64,000 nt of DNA from Nocardia kruczakiae NBRC 101016 (GCF_001612965.1 NZ_BDBL01000011.1:86047-150046); one strand, 5' to 3'. Numbered from the stretch's first letter, positions 50,910-60,864 are shown. Made by a program: numbers and translations. Notes: generated by a model not told the origin, from the letters alone.

Positions 50910-52355
50910 ATGGCGAAACGCCCGGTGACGGCGACCCTCGCCGTACTGGTGCTGGCGGTCGGTCTACTGGCCGGCTGCACCATGACGACCGGTGGGCACG
51001 CCGTATCCATCTACGACGACCCGTTCCAGGTCGCCGGACTGCCCACCACCAGCGGCCCCAGCGGTCCCCGCTCCGGCGTCCCCGATGCCGCGCTCACCGC
51101 GACCGGTGGCGACAAGGGCGCGGTGGACACGCTGGCGCTCAATGCCATCGACGACATCCAAAGCTATTGGCGCGCCGAGTATCACAACGAATTCCAGGGC
51201 GACTTCACCCCCGTCACCAAGTTCTACTCCTGGAGCGCGAAGGCGCCGCGCCCACAGGAGACGCAGTTCTGTAAGGACACGACCTATCACCTGGTCAACG
51301 CGGCGTACTGCCGATTGGACAATTCCGTCGGCTGGGACCGCGGCGTTCTGCTGCCGATGATGCAGGACAGCTTCGGGAAGATGGCCGTGGTGATGGTGCT
51401 CGCGCACGAATACGGCCACGCCATCCAGACGATGTCGCGCATCGTCACCGCCAAGGATCCGGTCATCGTGAAGGAGCAGCAGGCCGACTGTTTCGCCGGG
51501 GCGTTCATGCGGCACGTCGCCGAGGACAAGGCCGCGCACTTCACGATCAACACCTCCGACGGCCTCAACAACGTGCTGGCCGCGACGGTCGCGATCCGGG
51601 ACGCCAATCCCGAGGATCCGGAATCGGTGCACGGCTCGGCCTTCGAGCGGGTGACCGCGGTGCAGATCGGTTTCACCGACGGTCCCAAGGGCTGCAAGGC
51701 GATCGACATGAAGGACATCGAGCGCCGCCGCAAGAATCTGCCGCAGTCCTTCGGTGACGACGTCAATCGCGGCGAATTGGCGATCACCAAGGACAGTCTC
51801 AAGGAGTTGAGCAAGGCGATGGCGGCGATCATGCCGATCCCGTCCGAACCGACCTACGACTACCACGGCGCCCTCATGCACTGCAGCAACGGCGCCGACA
51901 CCGTGCCCGTAACCTACTGCCCCGCGACCAACACCATCGGCACCGACATCCCCGCCCTCGCGCAGCGTGGCGCCGCGAATACCGATGAGCAGGACGGGTT
52001 TCCGACCCGGGTCGGCGGCGACTACAACGCCTACGTCGTGTTCGTCTCGCGGTACGCGCTCGCGGTGCAGCGCAACGCGCGTCAGCAGTTGACCGGAGCG
52101 AAGACCGGCCTGCGCGCGGCCTGTCTGTCGGGCGTGATCACCGCGAGGCTCGCCGATCCGCATCGCGATGCCGGACAGGGCGATATCGCGCTGTCTCCGG
52201 GCGATCTCGACAAAGCGGTGTCGGGACTGCTCAGCGATGGACTGGCGGCCAGCGACGTCGAGGGTAAGACCGTGCCGAGTGGCTTCTCCCGGGTCGACGC
52301 GTTCCGGGCCGGTGTTCTGGGCACACAGGAGATCTGTGAGGCGCGATACTCCTGA
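50910..52355 (+). CDS. Putative zinc metallopeptidase lipoprotein
   Basis: 481 aa. The lipobox is LLAGC (Cys23), so the mature protein is anchored outside. A zinc-binding HEYGH at about 166-170 and a downstream KEQQADCFAGA helix, giving the third ligand, match the neutral zinc metallopeptidase family. Several Cys suggest disulfides. The substrate is unknown. GGGGAG lies directly before the ATG. It is divergent from the FHA-ABC gene and convergent with the FHA gene. Confidence 0.88.
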   Translation: MAKRPVTATLAVLVLAVGLLAGCTMTTGGHAVSIYDDPFQVAGLPTTSGPSGPRSGVPDAALTATGGDKGAVDTLALNAIDDIQSYWRAEYHNEFQGDFTPVTKFYSWSAKAPRPQETQFCKDTTYHLVNAAYCRLDNSVGWDRGVLLPMMQDSFGKMAVVMVLAHEYGHAIQTMSRIVTAKDPVIVKEQQADCFAGAFMRHVAEDKAAHFTINTSDGLNNVLAATVAIRDANPEDPESVHGSAFERVTAVQIGFTDGPKGCKAIDMKDIERRRKNLPQSFGDDVNRGELAITKDSLKELSKAMAAIMPIPSEPTYDYHGALMHCSNGADTVPVTYCPATNTIGTDIPALAQRGAANTDEQDGFPTRVGGDYNAYVVFVSRYALAVQRNARQQLTGAKTGLRAACLSGVITARLADPHRDAGQGDIALSPGDLDKAVSGLLSDGLAASDVEGKTVPSGFSRVDAFRAGVLGTQEICEARYS

Positions 52356-52369
52356 GCCGGTCGGTCTAC

Positions 52370-53668
52370 TCAGCCGAACGGCGGGGGCGCGGCCGGCTCC
52401 AACCGCAATACGCGGTTGCCGAGCTGGATCTCCGAGCCCTGGGCCAACACCATCGGCTGATTCGGTTGCAGCCGAATCCAATCGCGATATCCGGCCGGCC
52501 GGGCCCGGGTGCCGTTGGTGGAGCCGCGGTCCACGACGGTGATATCCCAGTTCATCAACCGGATCTCGGCGTGGGCCCGCGACATTCCGCCGGAGGAGTC
52601 CTCGATCTTGACCGGCACCAGACCGCGCTGGGCGGCCTCCGAATTCTCCGGATCCCGTCCGATCACCGCATCGGCCGCGAGCAGATAGGTCATCCCGTCG
52701 TCGAGGACGAGCATGCCCAGCGGTGGCCGGACGACCTCGGCCGGTTGCTGGGTCTGGTCGACCGGCATCCCGCAGACCGTGCAGAACGCCGAGCGTGGAT
52801 CGCTCGGATGGGCACGGGCGCATTTGAATCCCATCACCCGCACCGTCAGCGAGGTCGCGCGGGCGGTCGCCTCCATCCGGCGTTCCAGTTCCGGATCGGG
52901 GCCGGGCGCGGGATTGGTACCACGCAACCGGGTTTCGGCCAGGCGAGGATCCTCCGCCGGTTCGGGACGTGATGTCCCCTGCCGCGCATCGGCTTCCGGT
53001 GACCGGTCCGGCCGGGTCGGCGGTGGGGGCACCTGGGGTTCGGGTCGCTGTGCGTCCAGATGTGAAGTGGGAGCGTCTTCGCCGCGATGGTGCGCACCCG
53101 CGGCGGGCCGGGCGGCACGATCACGCGCGCGCGTCCGCTCCCCCTCGAACCACACCACCGCGCCCGCGGCGGCCGCCACGCCTTCCACCAGCGAGCCGAT
53201 ACCGCGTTCGGGCAGTTCCGGAATCCGGCCGTGCTCGTCGTCGATGAACAGGGCCGCGGCGCGGGCCGGCGGTTCGGTGAAGCGGTCGACGGTGAAGGCG
53301 GCATCCACGCCGCGGTAGTACTCGACACCCCGGGCGCCCGCGAGGACCACGGTGACCGCCCCGTGCAGGAAGATCGCCACCCCACCGGTATCCGAGCGCG
53401 AGAGAATACCCAGGTCGACCGGGCTGCCGTCGACCTGTTCGGCCTCCTGTATCAGCCAGCGGGTGGCCTCGCGCGCGATGATCCGGCCGGGGCCTTGCGG
53501 GGCGTGCTCGGAGGCCTCGGACACCAACTGCGCCAACGCCTCCGCGGCCCGCATCGCCGGTGCGTCGGGGTGCACCCGGCCGCGACCGCGATGCGCGACG
53601 ACTACGACGGCCCCCGCGACGCGTACGACGACATGGTTACCGGCGACAACCTCGACCTGCCGATCCAT
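52370..53668 (-). CDS. FHA-domain protein with zinc-ribbon-like segment
   Basis: 432 aa, cytosolic. The N-terminal third (about 1-190) is a globular alpha/beta domain that could be PP2C-like (GILSRSDTGGVAIFLHGAVTVV) but lacks clear catalytic motifs. A charged Pro-rich linker precedes a CARAHP...CTVC metal-binding-like segment, and a C-terminal FHA domain has VIGRDPENSEA, SRAHAEI and DRGSTNGT. FHA domains read phosphothreonine, so it is a plausible partner of the nearby kinase. Start at ATG 53668; TTG 53671 is adjacent. Confidence 0.85.
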   Translation of the reverse strand: MDRQVEVVAGNHVVVRVAGAVVVVAHRGRGRVHPDAPAMRAAEALAQLVSEASEHAPQGPGRIIAREATRWLIQEAEQVDGSPVDLGILSRSDTGGVAIFLHGAVTVVLAGARGVEYYRGVDAAFTVDRFTEPPARAAALFIDDEHGRIPELPERGIGSLVEGVAAAAGAVVWFEGERTRARDRAARPAAGAHHRGEDAPTSHLDAQRPEPQVPPPPTRPDRSPEADARQGTSRPEPAEDPRLAETRLRGTNPAPGPDPELERRMEATARATSLTVRVMGFKCARAHPSDPRSAFCTVCGMPVDQTQQPAEVVRPPLGMLVLDDGMTYLLAADAVIGRDPENSEAAQRGLVPVKIEDSSGGMSRAHAEIRLMNWDITVVDRGSTNGTRARPAGYRDWIRLQPNQPMVLAQGSEIQLGNRVLRLEPAAPPPFG

Positions 53669-53822
53669 CAACGGAATCGGCCTCCGAGCGATATCAGCGC
53701 AGCGGTCACCACAGGGACAAGGTTAAGGCAATCGTTGTCCATGAGTCCCCGCTGCCGGGTCCGGTCCGGTAATTTCGATGGCGGAGAACCGGGAGAGAGC
53801 ACCGGGAGAAGGGGGGCGGTCC

Positions 53823-55022
53823 ATGGACCGAACGATTCGCAGATCTCTGGTTTTCACATGCGCCGCACTGCTGGCCGTGCTGACCGGTTGCGGTGTGCAG
53901 GGCACCCCCACCGCGGCCGAGATCGATGTCCGCACGCTCGACGTCGGCCCGTATCCGGTCGACCGCCACAGCTACGACGCCACCGCGGGCAGTAAGGGTG
54001 CGCTCGCGGAGGGGATGCGGATGTCGCAGGCCGTGGTCCCGGCCGTCCGCATCGACCCGTCGCTGACGATCGGCGCCGGCGGACGCGTCGTCGCCGACAG
54101 CACCGACGCCACCCGCCGCCTGCTGGCCGCGGTCTCCAAACCGGTGCTCGACCGCAACAAGATGGTCGTCGCCTATGTCGCGGCGGGTTCCGACAAACCC
54201 GGCTCGCTGGACAGCGCGGCCGCGGCGACCTCGGTCACCGATCTGGTGCTGCGTTTCCCGGACGAGTCCGCGGCCCGGCAGGCCGCACGCGAACTCGAGG
54301 ACGTCGACTTCGGTGTCGCACCCGACCTCAATCGCAAACTCGCACTGCCGAAATACTCGGATGCCTATATCCACTACCGTCCGGGAATCGCGACCATCGG
54401 CACCTTCATGGCGTACAAGCAATTCGTGATCTCGCTGTACATCGAGCGGCCCCGGTCCGAGGAGGCCGATCTGCTGGCCTGGGTACAGAAGACCCTCGAC
54501 GCCGAGGTACCGGCACTCGATCACTTCCAGGCGACCGCGGCCGACGGCCTCGACGCACTACCGGTGGACCCGGACGGTCTGCTCGCGCGCGCCGTGGTGC
54601 GCGACCGCTCGAACCGCACGCCCGATGTCGATCGCTTCGCTGTCTACGCCGCACCGGCATTCGTCCATATCTCCTCCGATGAGACCACACGTCAGCGGCT
54701 CGTCGACGACACCGGCATGGATGCCATCGCCGTCGCCGACAACAGCTCGGTGTTGCGCGTCCGCGACGCCGATGCCGGGGCACGCATGATCAAAGGGCTG
54801 ATCTCCAGTTCGGGTGAGCAGTACGAGCCGGCCGACGCGCCCAAGACGGTGCCCGGGGCGAAATGCCTGACGCTCAACAGTTCGGGAGATCCGCAGAAGG
54901 ACAGCAGATTCCGCTGCTACGTGCCCTACCGGCGATACGTGGAGGTTGTCAACGCCAACAGTCGCGACGATATCGATCAGCGGGTCGACGCGGCGTATGC
55001 GTTGCTGGCCAACAACTTCTGA
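53823..55022 (+). CDS. DUF7373-like lipoprotein, paralogue 1
   Basis: 399 aa surface lipoprotein. Lipobox LTGC (Cys at about residue 23). Shared family features: DVRTLDVGPYPVD after the lipobox, a YRPG motif, the DRFAVYA element, a Cys pair near the end (AKCLTL and FRCYVPYRRYV) probably forming a disulfide, and the end QRVDAAYALLANNF. GGGGGG lies before the ATG. Family name from memory; function unknown. First of five paralogues within 10 kb. Confidence 0.88.
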   Translation: MDRTIRRSLVFTCAALLAVLTGCGVQGTPTAAEIDVRTLDVGPYPVDRHSYDATAGSKGALAEGMRMSQAVVPAVRIDPSLTIGAGGRVVADSTDATRRLLAAVSKPVLDRNKMVVAYVAAGSDKPGSLDSAAAATSVTDLVLRFPDESAARQAARELEDVDFGVAPDLNRKLALPKYSDAYIHYRPGIATIGTFMAYKQFVISLYIERPRSEEADLLAWVQKTLDAEVPALDHFQATAADGLDALPVDPDGLLARAVVRDRSNRTPDVDRFAVYAAPAFVHISSDETTRQRLVDDTGMDAIAVADNSSVLRVRDADAGARMIKGLISSSGEQYEPADAPKTVPGAKCLTLNSSGDPQKDSRFRCYVPYRRYVEVVNANSRDDIDQRVDAAYALLANNF

Positions 55023-55097
55023 CCGGACCCGGGCGGCGCGGGCTCGTCACCGTGCTGGAGTACTATGCCGCGAGACCCAGCCTGGAAGGGGGAGCTG

Positions 55098-56516
55098 ATG
55101 TCCACGGTCGATCTGATACTGACCGACAGCCGATTGTGGGCGCGCAGCGAATCCACCCATTGGGACGGCGCACCCTCGGTGGTGCCTGCCAGCGATGGCA
55201 CGAGTCTCGTTGTGGGAGAACCACTTCAGCCGCCCTCCCCCGCGGTTTCGGTGGTACGGCTGGCCGCGGCCGACCGCATCGCCTTCGTCCCGATGCTGCC
55301 GACCGTGGCCGACGCCTTCGCCGCGATCTTCGGCGCGGTGCTGACGAATCTGCGGCTGCCCAGCGCGTGTGAACGGCTCACGGTGGTGAGCCCGTCGGAG
55401 TGGGGCACACGCCGCCGCGCCGCGCTCGAGGCCGGCGCCCGCCGACTGGCCGGCGAGATCAGCGTCGAACCGCTGGCATTGCGGGTGGCCGGACTGTCGG
55501 CGAGTACCTCGCAGCAGCAGCGCATCGCGGTGGTGGAACTGAATTCGCTCACCACGACCGTCACCCTGACCGGCCGTTCGGGGACCGAGACCTGGATCGA
55601 GGCCTGCGAATACGAGCCGACGATCGGCTCCGCGGACCTGGCCGAGGGGCGTGGTGCGGAGGCCGTCGTCGATGTCGTCGATCGACTGCTGGGCGGCCGC
55701 AAGCCCAGCTATCTCGTGGTCGTCGGTGCCGCCGAACCCGCGTTGCTCGACGCGATGCGCGCGGAACTGTCCCGGCGCTACGGTTTCGGTGTCGACCTGC
55801 GCGCGATGTCCGGTGTGGACCTGGTCCGGGGCGGGCCCGCGATGCCCGCCGCAGCCGAACCCGCGCAGTTCGCCCCGCAGACCCCGTGGGTCGGCTCCCT
55901 GCACGAACATGCGGCCGCGACCGCGCCGCCACCGAAGCGCCGCACTCCGCTGCTGATCGGCGCCGCCGTGGTGGCGGTAGTCGTCGCGGCGGCGGCGGCC
56001 GCCGTCGTGCTGACCCGTTCCGGCGGCGACTCGCCGACGGACCGATCCACCGCGGCGCGCCCCTCCGCCGTGGCATCGCCGTCCGCGGAGCCAGCGCAAC
56101 CTGCCGAAACCTTCGGGCGGGTCGGCGCGATGATCCCGGCGGGCTGGCATATCACCAATCGCTCCGGCCCCCGCGTCGACATTTCCCCGAACAACGGTGC
56201 GCGCGAACGCATTTCGCTGGTTCAGAAGGACCTTGCCCCGGGATCCGGCGTCGAGGACGTCGCCGCCACACTCGAAACCCAGATCGCCAAGCGCCCGGCC
56301 GGCACTGTCGGGCCGCTGCAGCGCAATGTCATCTTCGGCGGGCGCCCCGGGCTGTCCTACGAGGAAACTCCCGGTGACGGCACCACGGTGCGCTGGCAGG
56401 TTCTGGTGGATTCCGGCCTGCAGGTCAGCGTCGGATGCCAATACCCCACCGGCGACTGGCAGCCCATCGCCGCGGTATGCGAGAAGTTCGTCGACGATCT
56501 GCGCCCGGGGGCGTGA
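55098..56516 (+). CDS. Type VII secretion-associated protein, Rv3446c family
   Basis: 472 aa. The N-terminal part (about 1-265) is a degenerate Hsp70-like fold (TVVSPSEWGTRRRAALEAGARR, FGVDLRAMSGVDLVRGG). One transmembrane helix (about 280-302) precedes the C-terminal outer domain typical of Rv3446c-type proteins (IPAGWHITNRSGPRVDISP, FDDLRPG-type end). In M. tuberculosis Rv3446c lies in the ESX-4 locus next to esxU. Here it sits among lipoproteins on the opposite strand to the WXG100 genes. GGGGGAG precedes the ATG. Confidence 0.85.
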   Translation: MSTVDLILTDSRLWARSESTHWDGAPSVVPASDGTSLVVGEPLQPPSPAVSVVRLAAADRIAFVPMLPTVADAFAAIFGAVLTNLRLPSACERLTVVSPSEWGTRRRAALEAGARRLAGEISVEPLALRVAGLSASTSQQQRIAVVELNSLTTTVTLTGRSGTETWIEACEYEPTIGSADLAEGRGAEAVVDVVDRLLGGRKPSYLVVVGAAEPALLDAMRAELSRRYGFGVDLRAMSGVDLVRGGPAMPAAAEPAQFAPQTPWVGSLHEHAAATAPPPKRRTPLLIGAAVVAVVVAAAAAAVVLTRSGGDSPTDRSTAARPSAVASPSAEPAQPAETFGRVGAMIPAGWHITNRSGPRVDISPNNGARERISLVQKDLAPGSGVEDVAATLETQIAKRPAGTVGPLQRNVIFGGRPGLSYEETPGDGTTVRWQVLVDSGLQVSVGCQYPTGDWQPIAAVCEKFVDDLRPGA

Positions 56517-56656
56517 CACCCGGCTCGGACCGACGCTCGCGTGCCGGGTGCCGCCGCCGGTGAAAGGCACCCCGTCGGAGGCGAGTGCTATCTTCTTCGC
56601 AGCGTCGGCCGAACAGGCACCTGTGTTCACCGGCGTGGAGCCTGTGGGAGGGGACT

Positions 56657-57865
56657 ATGCGAAATTCCGTGCGCGTGCTGGCCGCTGCCGTGGCCGCGCT
56701 GGCGCTGGCCGCGACGGGATGCGGCTCCGATCCGACTCCCGCTCCGGCCGCCGAGCCGACGGTCGATCTCAGCGGTCTCGACGTGGGGCCGTACGACGCC
56801 ACGCCGCGCGATATGGGCAAACCCACCAATCCCGGTCAGGCCGCGTTCTACGAGGCGGAACGACTCGGCAGCACGATGCCGCTGCCGATGGATATCGACC
56901 CGGCCTTCACCCACACCGGCAAACTCGACACCCTGGTCTTCCTCGATCCGAAGACGTCGGTGATGAAGGATTTCACCGACCTGAGCAACTTCGCCGAAGA
57001 CGCCCCGGACCTGATCGGCGGCTTCGTGTCCTACGGTCGCGACGACCCGGACAATCTGGGCAGCGAGCTGGTCAACGCGGCCATGATCTTCCCGACCGAG
57101 CAGCGCGCGACCGAGGTCGCCGCGGCCCTGGAGCGGCGCGATTTCGGCCGCGATCCGCAGACCCAGGCGGTGGCGATCCCCAATTATCCGCTGACTCACG
57201 CACATTGGGTACCGACCAAACAGGCGATCAACAACTGGTATCCGTCCGGTCGGCTGGTGCTCTACACCTCGGTCTACGACCAGGCCAAGAACTGGTTCAA
57301 CAAGGTCGATCTCCCGGCGCTCGTTTCCCGTGTGCAGAAGAGCCTCGACACCGTCCTGCCCGCGCTCGCCAAGTTCCAGCCGACACCGCCGGACAAGCTG
57401 ATGGATCACCCGATCGACGTCGACGGGATGCTCGGCCGGACCATGGTCCGGCCGAAGGAGGCGACCGGCGAATGGCTCAACCCGCCCGGGGTCTACCTCG
57501 GCCGTGCGGGGCTGCACTTCAGTAGCGATCCGGGCGAGTCCCGGGTGTGGTACGACCGTGACGGTGTCGACCGCTTCGCCGATTACGGCAACGAGGTGTA
57601 TCGGGCCCGCGACAGCGCCGCAGCCGCCGATGTCCGCGACGAACTGGGCGGAGCGGAAAAACATTTCAAGCAGGCGGCGGCACCGAGGAACCTTCCGGTC
57701 GCGAAGTGCCGGGAATACAACGGTAAAGAGAAGTTGGCCGTCCGCTTCTACTGCTCGGTGTACTACGGCAGATATGCCTCGCTGGCCTGGGGTGAGCAGT
57801 TGCTCGATGCGCAGCAACGCATTTCGGCCCAGTACACCATCCTGGTGAAGGCGGACCGGAAATGA
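56657..57865 (+). CDS. DUF7373-like lipoprotein, paralogue 2
   Basis: 402 aa. Lipobox AATGC; then VDLSGLDVGPYD, AHWVP in place of the W/YxPG motif, DRFADYG, Cys pair (AKCREYNG, FYCSVYYGRYA) and QRISAQYTIL. GGGAGGGGAC lies before the ATG. Its stop overlaps the next paralogue by 4 bases, so they are coexpressed. Confidence 0.88.
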   Translation: MRNSVRVLAAAVAALALAATGCGSDPTPAPAAEPTVDLSGLDVGPYDATPRDMGKPTNPGQAAFYEAERLGSTMPLPMDIDPAFTHTGKLDTLVFLDPKTSVMKDFTDLSNFAEDAPDLIGGFVSYGRDDPDNLGSELVNAAMIFPTEQRATEVAAALERRDFGRDPQTQAVAIPNYPLTHAHWVPTKQAINNWYPSGRLVLYTSVYDQAKNWFNKVDLPALVSRVQKSLDTVLPALAKFQPTPPDKLMDHPIDVDGMLGRTMVRPKEATGEWLNPPGVYLGRAGLHFSSDPGESRVWYDRDGVDRFADYGNEVYRARDSAAAADVRDELGGAEKHFKQAAAPRNLPVAKCREYNGKEKLAVRFYCSVYYGRYASLAWGEQLLDAQQRISAQYTILVKADRK

Positions 57866-59109
57866 GTACACGATTCGTTCGGGCGGCGGCCGTCGCGGCC
57901 TGTCTCGGCGGGCTCCTGGCGGCGACCGGGTGCGGCGCGACGATCGGTGGCTGGGCTGGCCCGTCGGAAATAGATGTGCGAAAGCTCGATGTCGGCAACT
58001 ACGACGTGCGGCCACTCGATATCCACGTGGACTTCCGCCCGGGCTTCGTCAACGCTCCCGAGGCCGCGGGTATGCGGCTCGCCGAGTACGTGGTGACCGC
58101 GGATCAGGTCGATTCGACGTTGACGAAACGCGAGAAGGCGGGCAGCTTCTCGGCCGGGGTCCTGCCCGATGCGCTCGGCAACGAGGACGAGATGGAGGCC
58201 ACCGCCAAACGCGACCACATGGTGTACGGCTTCTCGACCGCGGCCAGCGACAAGAACTCCGGATGGGGTTTCACCGGCTGGCCGAAACCCGAGAAACCCA
58301 ACTCCACCGTGCTCGCACTGTCGGTGATGCAATTCAACGACGCCGCGAGCGCCACCCGGGCCGCCACCGATTTCTACAACACCGATTTCAATGCATACAA
58401 GGACCAGAACCAGTCGGTGCCGCTCGCGAAATACCCCGACGCCCACGCACATTGGCGTCCCGGAACACCGTCGATCCGGTCCTTCCTCGCACACGGCCCC
58501 TATGTGGTGTCGGTACTGGCCCTCACTCCGACACCGGACCTGAACAGCCTCACCGCCCTCACCGAGAAGACGCTGGACACCGAATTCCCGCTGTTGGACC
58601 GGTTGCAGCCGATCTCCGACGAGGACACGGTCAAACTGCCCTGGGATCCGAATTACCTGCTCAGCCGTGCTCTCAACACCGGCCAGTCCGGTCGTCCGCA
58701 ATACGGCGACGACAACGGTGTATTCGGCCCGCACGGAATCGTGCACTACATGCCCGATCGCAAGGCCGCCGCGCAGAGTGTCGCCGCATTGAAGGCCGCC
58801 GAATTCGCCAAGACCTCCGACGCCCTGGTGCTGCGCTCGGACGACGCGGCCGCGGCGAAAAAGGCTGTCACCGACCGCGTCACGTTCCAGGGCGGTGGCC
58901 CCGCCGTCGGCCCGGTACCTCAGATCGCGGATTCGGCGTGCGTGGAGAACAGCACGAAGAATACCGATTTCGGCGGGCCCAAGCGGTACACCTGCATCGT
59001 CGCCTACCGCAATTACGTCGGCTATGTGACCTCGAATCAGCTGGTCGATGTCCATCAACGCGCGGCCGCGCAGTACGCCCTGTTCGCCAACAGCCAGTGG
59101 CAGCCGTGA
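57862..59109 (+). CDS. DUF7373-like lipoprotein, paralogue 3
   Basis: 415 aa. Lipobox AATGC; EIDVRKLDVGNYDV, AHWRPGTPSIRS, a Cys pair (DSACVEN, RYTCIVAYRNYVGYV) and QRAAAQYALFANSQW. The DRFA element is less clear here. Translation is coupled to paralogue 2. The kinase gene begins 76 bases downstream and may share the transcript. Confidence 0.88.
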   Translation: MSTRFVRAAAVAACLGGLLAATGCGATIGGWAGPSEIDVRKLDVGNYDVRPLDIHVDFRPGFVNAPEAAGMRLAEYVVTADQVDSTLTKREKAGSFSAGVLPDALGNEDEMEATAKRDHMVYGFSTAASDKNSGWGFTGWPKPEKPNSTVLALSVMQFNDAASATRAATDFYNTDFNAYKDQNQSVPLAKYPDAHAHWRPGTPSIRSFLAHGPYVVSVLALTPTPDLNSLTALTEKTLDTEFPLLDRLQPISDEDTVKLPWDPNYLLSRALNTGQSGRPQYGDDNGVFGPHGIVHYMPDRKAAAQSVAALKAAEFAKTSDALVLRSDDAAAAKKAVTDRVTFQGGGPAVGPVPQIADSACVENSTKNTDFGGPKRYTCIVAYRNYVGYVTSNQLVDVHQRAAAQYALFANSQWQP

Positions 59110-59185
59110 CTCGACCGCCCACCTCGAAGTCCAGTAAGCTCCGCGACGATACGCGGCCCGCCGAACTACCAGGAGTTTGTTACAG

Positions 59186-60805
59186 ATGGTGATGAGTCCC
59201 GGCACCATCGTCGGTGGGTATCGGATCGTTCGCCAGCTGGGCGCCGGCGGGATGGGCACGGTGTATCTCGCCAAACATCCCAGCCTTCCGCGCATGGACG
59301 CCATCAAGGTGCTCAGCGGCGAACTGTCGTCCAACCACGAATTCCGGGGCCGATTCGAACGCGAGGCCAATCTCGCTGCAGGCCTGGACCATCCGAATAT
59401 CGTGTCGGTTTACAACCGCGGTGAAGAGCACGGCCAGCTGTGGATCGCCATGCAGTACGTCGACGGCACCGACGCCTCGGCCGAACTGGCCCGCGACCCG
59501 CATTCGATGACTCCGCTGCGCGCGCTGCGCATCGTCACCGAGGTCGGCAAGGGCCTGGACTACGCGCACCGCCGCGGGCTCCTGCACCGCGACGTCAAAC
59601 CTGCGAACTTCCTGCTGTCGGTCCCCGAGGACGACGACGAGGAACGTGTGCTGCTCACCGATTTCGGCGTCGCCAAATCCACCGACGACGCGACCGAACT
59701 CACCCAGACCGGCAGCTTCGTCGCGACGATCGCCTACGCGCCGCCGGAACAACTCCAGGGCATGGCGGTCGACAGCCGCGCCGACATCTACAGCCTGGGC
59801 TGCGCGTTCTACAAGCTGATCACCGGCCAGAACCCGTACCCCGCAACCCAACCCGCGATGGTCATGATGGGGCATCTCTACGAGCCCCCTCCCCGCGCCA
59901 CCGCCGTCAACTCCGGCCTCCCACCCGCGATCGATCACGTCTTCGCGCGTGCCCTGGCGAAAAATCCCGCCGACCGCTTCGCCAGCTGCCGCGAACTCAC
60001 CGACGCCGCCGCGAACGCCCTCACCCCCGGCCACACTCCGGTCCGCACCACCACCTCCCCGACCTACCCCATCCAGGTCTTCGACCAGCGCCCGCAGACC
60101 GACCCCCGCACCCCACTCCCCCACCAGACCCAATCCGGAATCCGGACCCAGACCGGCCCCCGCCCCGACCCCGACCTCTCCCGCCTCCTCGAACCGAAAC
60201 CCAAGAGCCGCAAACCCCTGATCCTCGGCGGAGTCGGCGCACTCGTCGCCGTCGCCTTGGCCGCCGGCATCGGAATCTGGGCGACACAGGGCAATTCGGG
60301 CGGGACGGGGCCGACGACCACATCGGCATCGGCGGCAGCGACGACGACCACGACGGCATCGTCGTACACGTCGGTTGCGCAAGCGCGCGAAGCCAATCCG
60401 ACGTTCGCGGGCAAAACCATCACGATCGTCGATGTCACCAACGACGACAAACTCGCCATCTACCTGGACGGCACGCCGCAGGCGAAATTTCTCGAAGACC
60501 TGGGGTTCGTTTACAACCTCAATTATTCGAAGAAGGGGGACGAGCCGTCGCCGCGGCCGATTTCGGACACGGACTACGACGCATTCAAATTCTCGGACGA
60601 CAGCTACGTTCTCGCGGTACGTAGTGACAAGAGTGCCGGAGGCGGTGGACTTCTGGGGCTGCCCTTCCAGTTGACCAGCTCGCGTGCCACCGTTGTTCCA
60701 CTCGATGACGCTTCGACCGTTGCGGCGATTCGAAATTGGGGGACGAATTCCGAGCAGACCATGCTCACCAAACTGGTACCACTATTGCATGACCGCGTGC
60801 GGTAG
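59186..60805 (+). CDS. Transmembrane Ser/Thr protein kinase (PknF-like)
   Basis: 539 aa. The kinase domain (about 12-280) is complete: Gly loop LGAGGMGTVY, Lys41 in AIKVL, Glu60 in the C helix, HRDVKPAN (Asp136), DFG at 159-161 and APPEQ. An activation loop rich in Thr (ATELTQTGSF) can be autophosphorylated. A Pro/Thr-rich juxtamembrane region, one helix (about 344-365) and an outer domain of about 170 residues follow. The outer domain has no PASTA repeats and resembles nothing I can name. AGGAG lies 11 bases before the ATG. It is flanked by the lipoproteins, with FHA proteins nearby. Confidence 0.94.
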   Translation: MVMSPGTIVGGYRIVRQLGAGGMGTVYLAKHPSLPRMDAIKVLSGELSSNHEFRGRFEREANLAAGLDHPNIVSVYNRGEEHGQLWIAMQYVDGTDASAELARDPHSMTPLRALRIVTEVGKGLDYAHRRGLLHRDVKPANFLLSVPEDDDEERVLLTDFGVAKSTDDATELTQTGSFVATIAYAPPEQLQGMAVDSRADIYSLGCAFYKLITGQNPYPATQPAMVMMGHLYEPPPRATAVNSGLPPAIDHVFARALAKNPADRFASCRELTDAAANALTPGHTPVRTTTSPTYPIQVFDQRPQTDPRTPLPHQTQSGIRTQTGPRPDPDLSRLLEPKPKSRKPLILGGVGALVAVALAAGIGIWATQGNSGGTGPTTTSASAAATTTTTASSYTSVAQAREANPTFAGKTITIVDVTNDDKLAIYLDGTPQAKFLEDLGFVYNLNYSKKGDEPSPRPISDTDYDAFKFSDDSYVLAVRSDKSAGGGGLLGLPFQLTSSRATVVPLDDASTVAAIRNWGTNSEQTMLTKLVPLLHDRVR

Positions 60806-60864
60806 GAGGATACCGCAGGCTGCGATTTCATTCGCAGCGTTACACGAACGTACGGGGAGGGATA

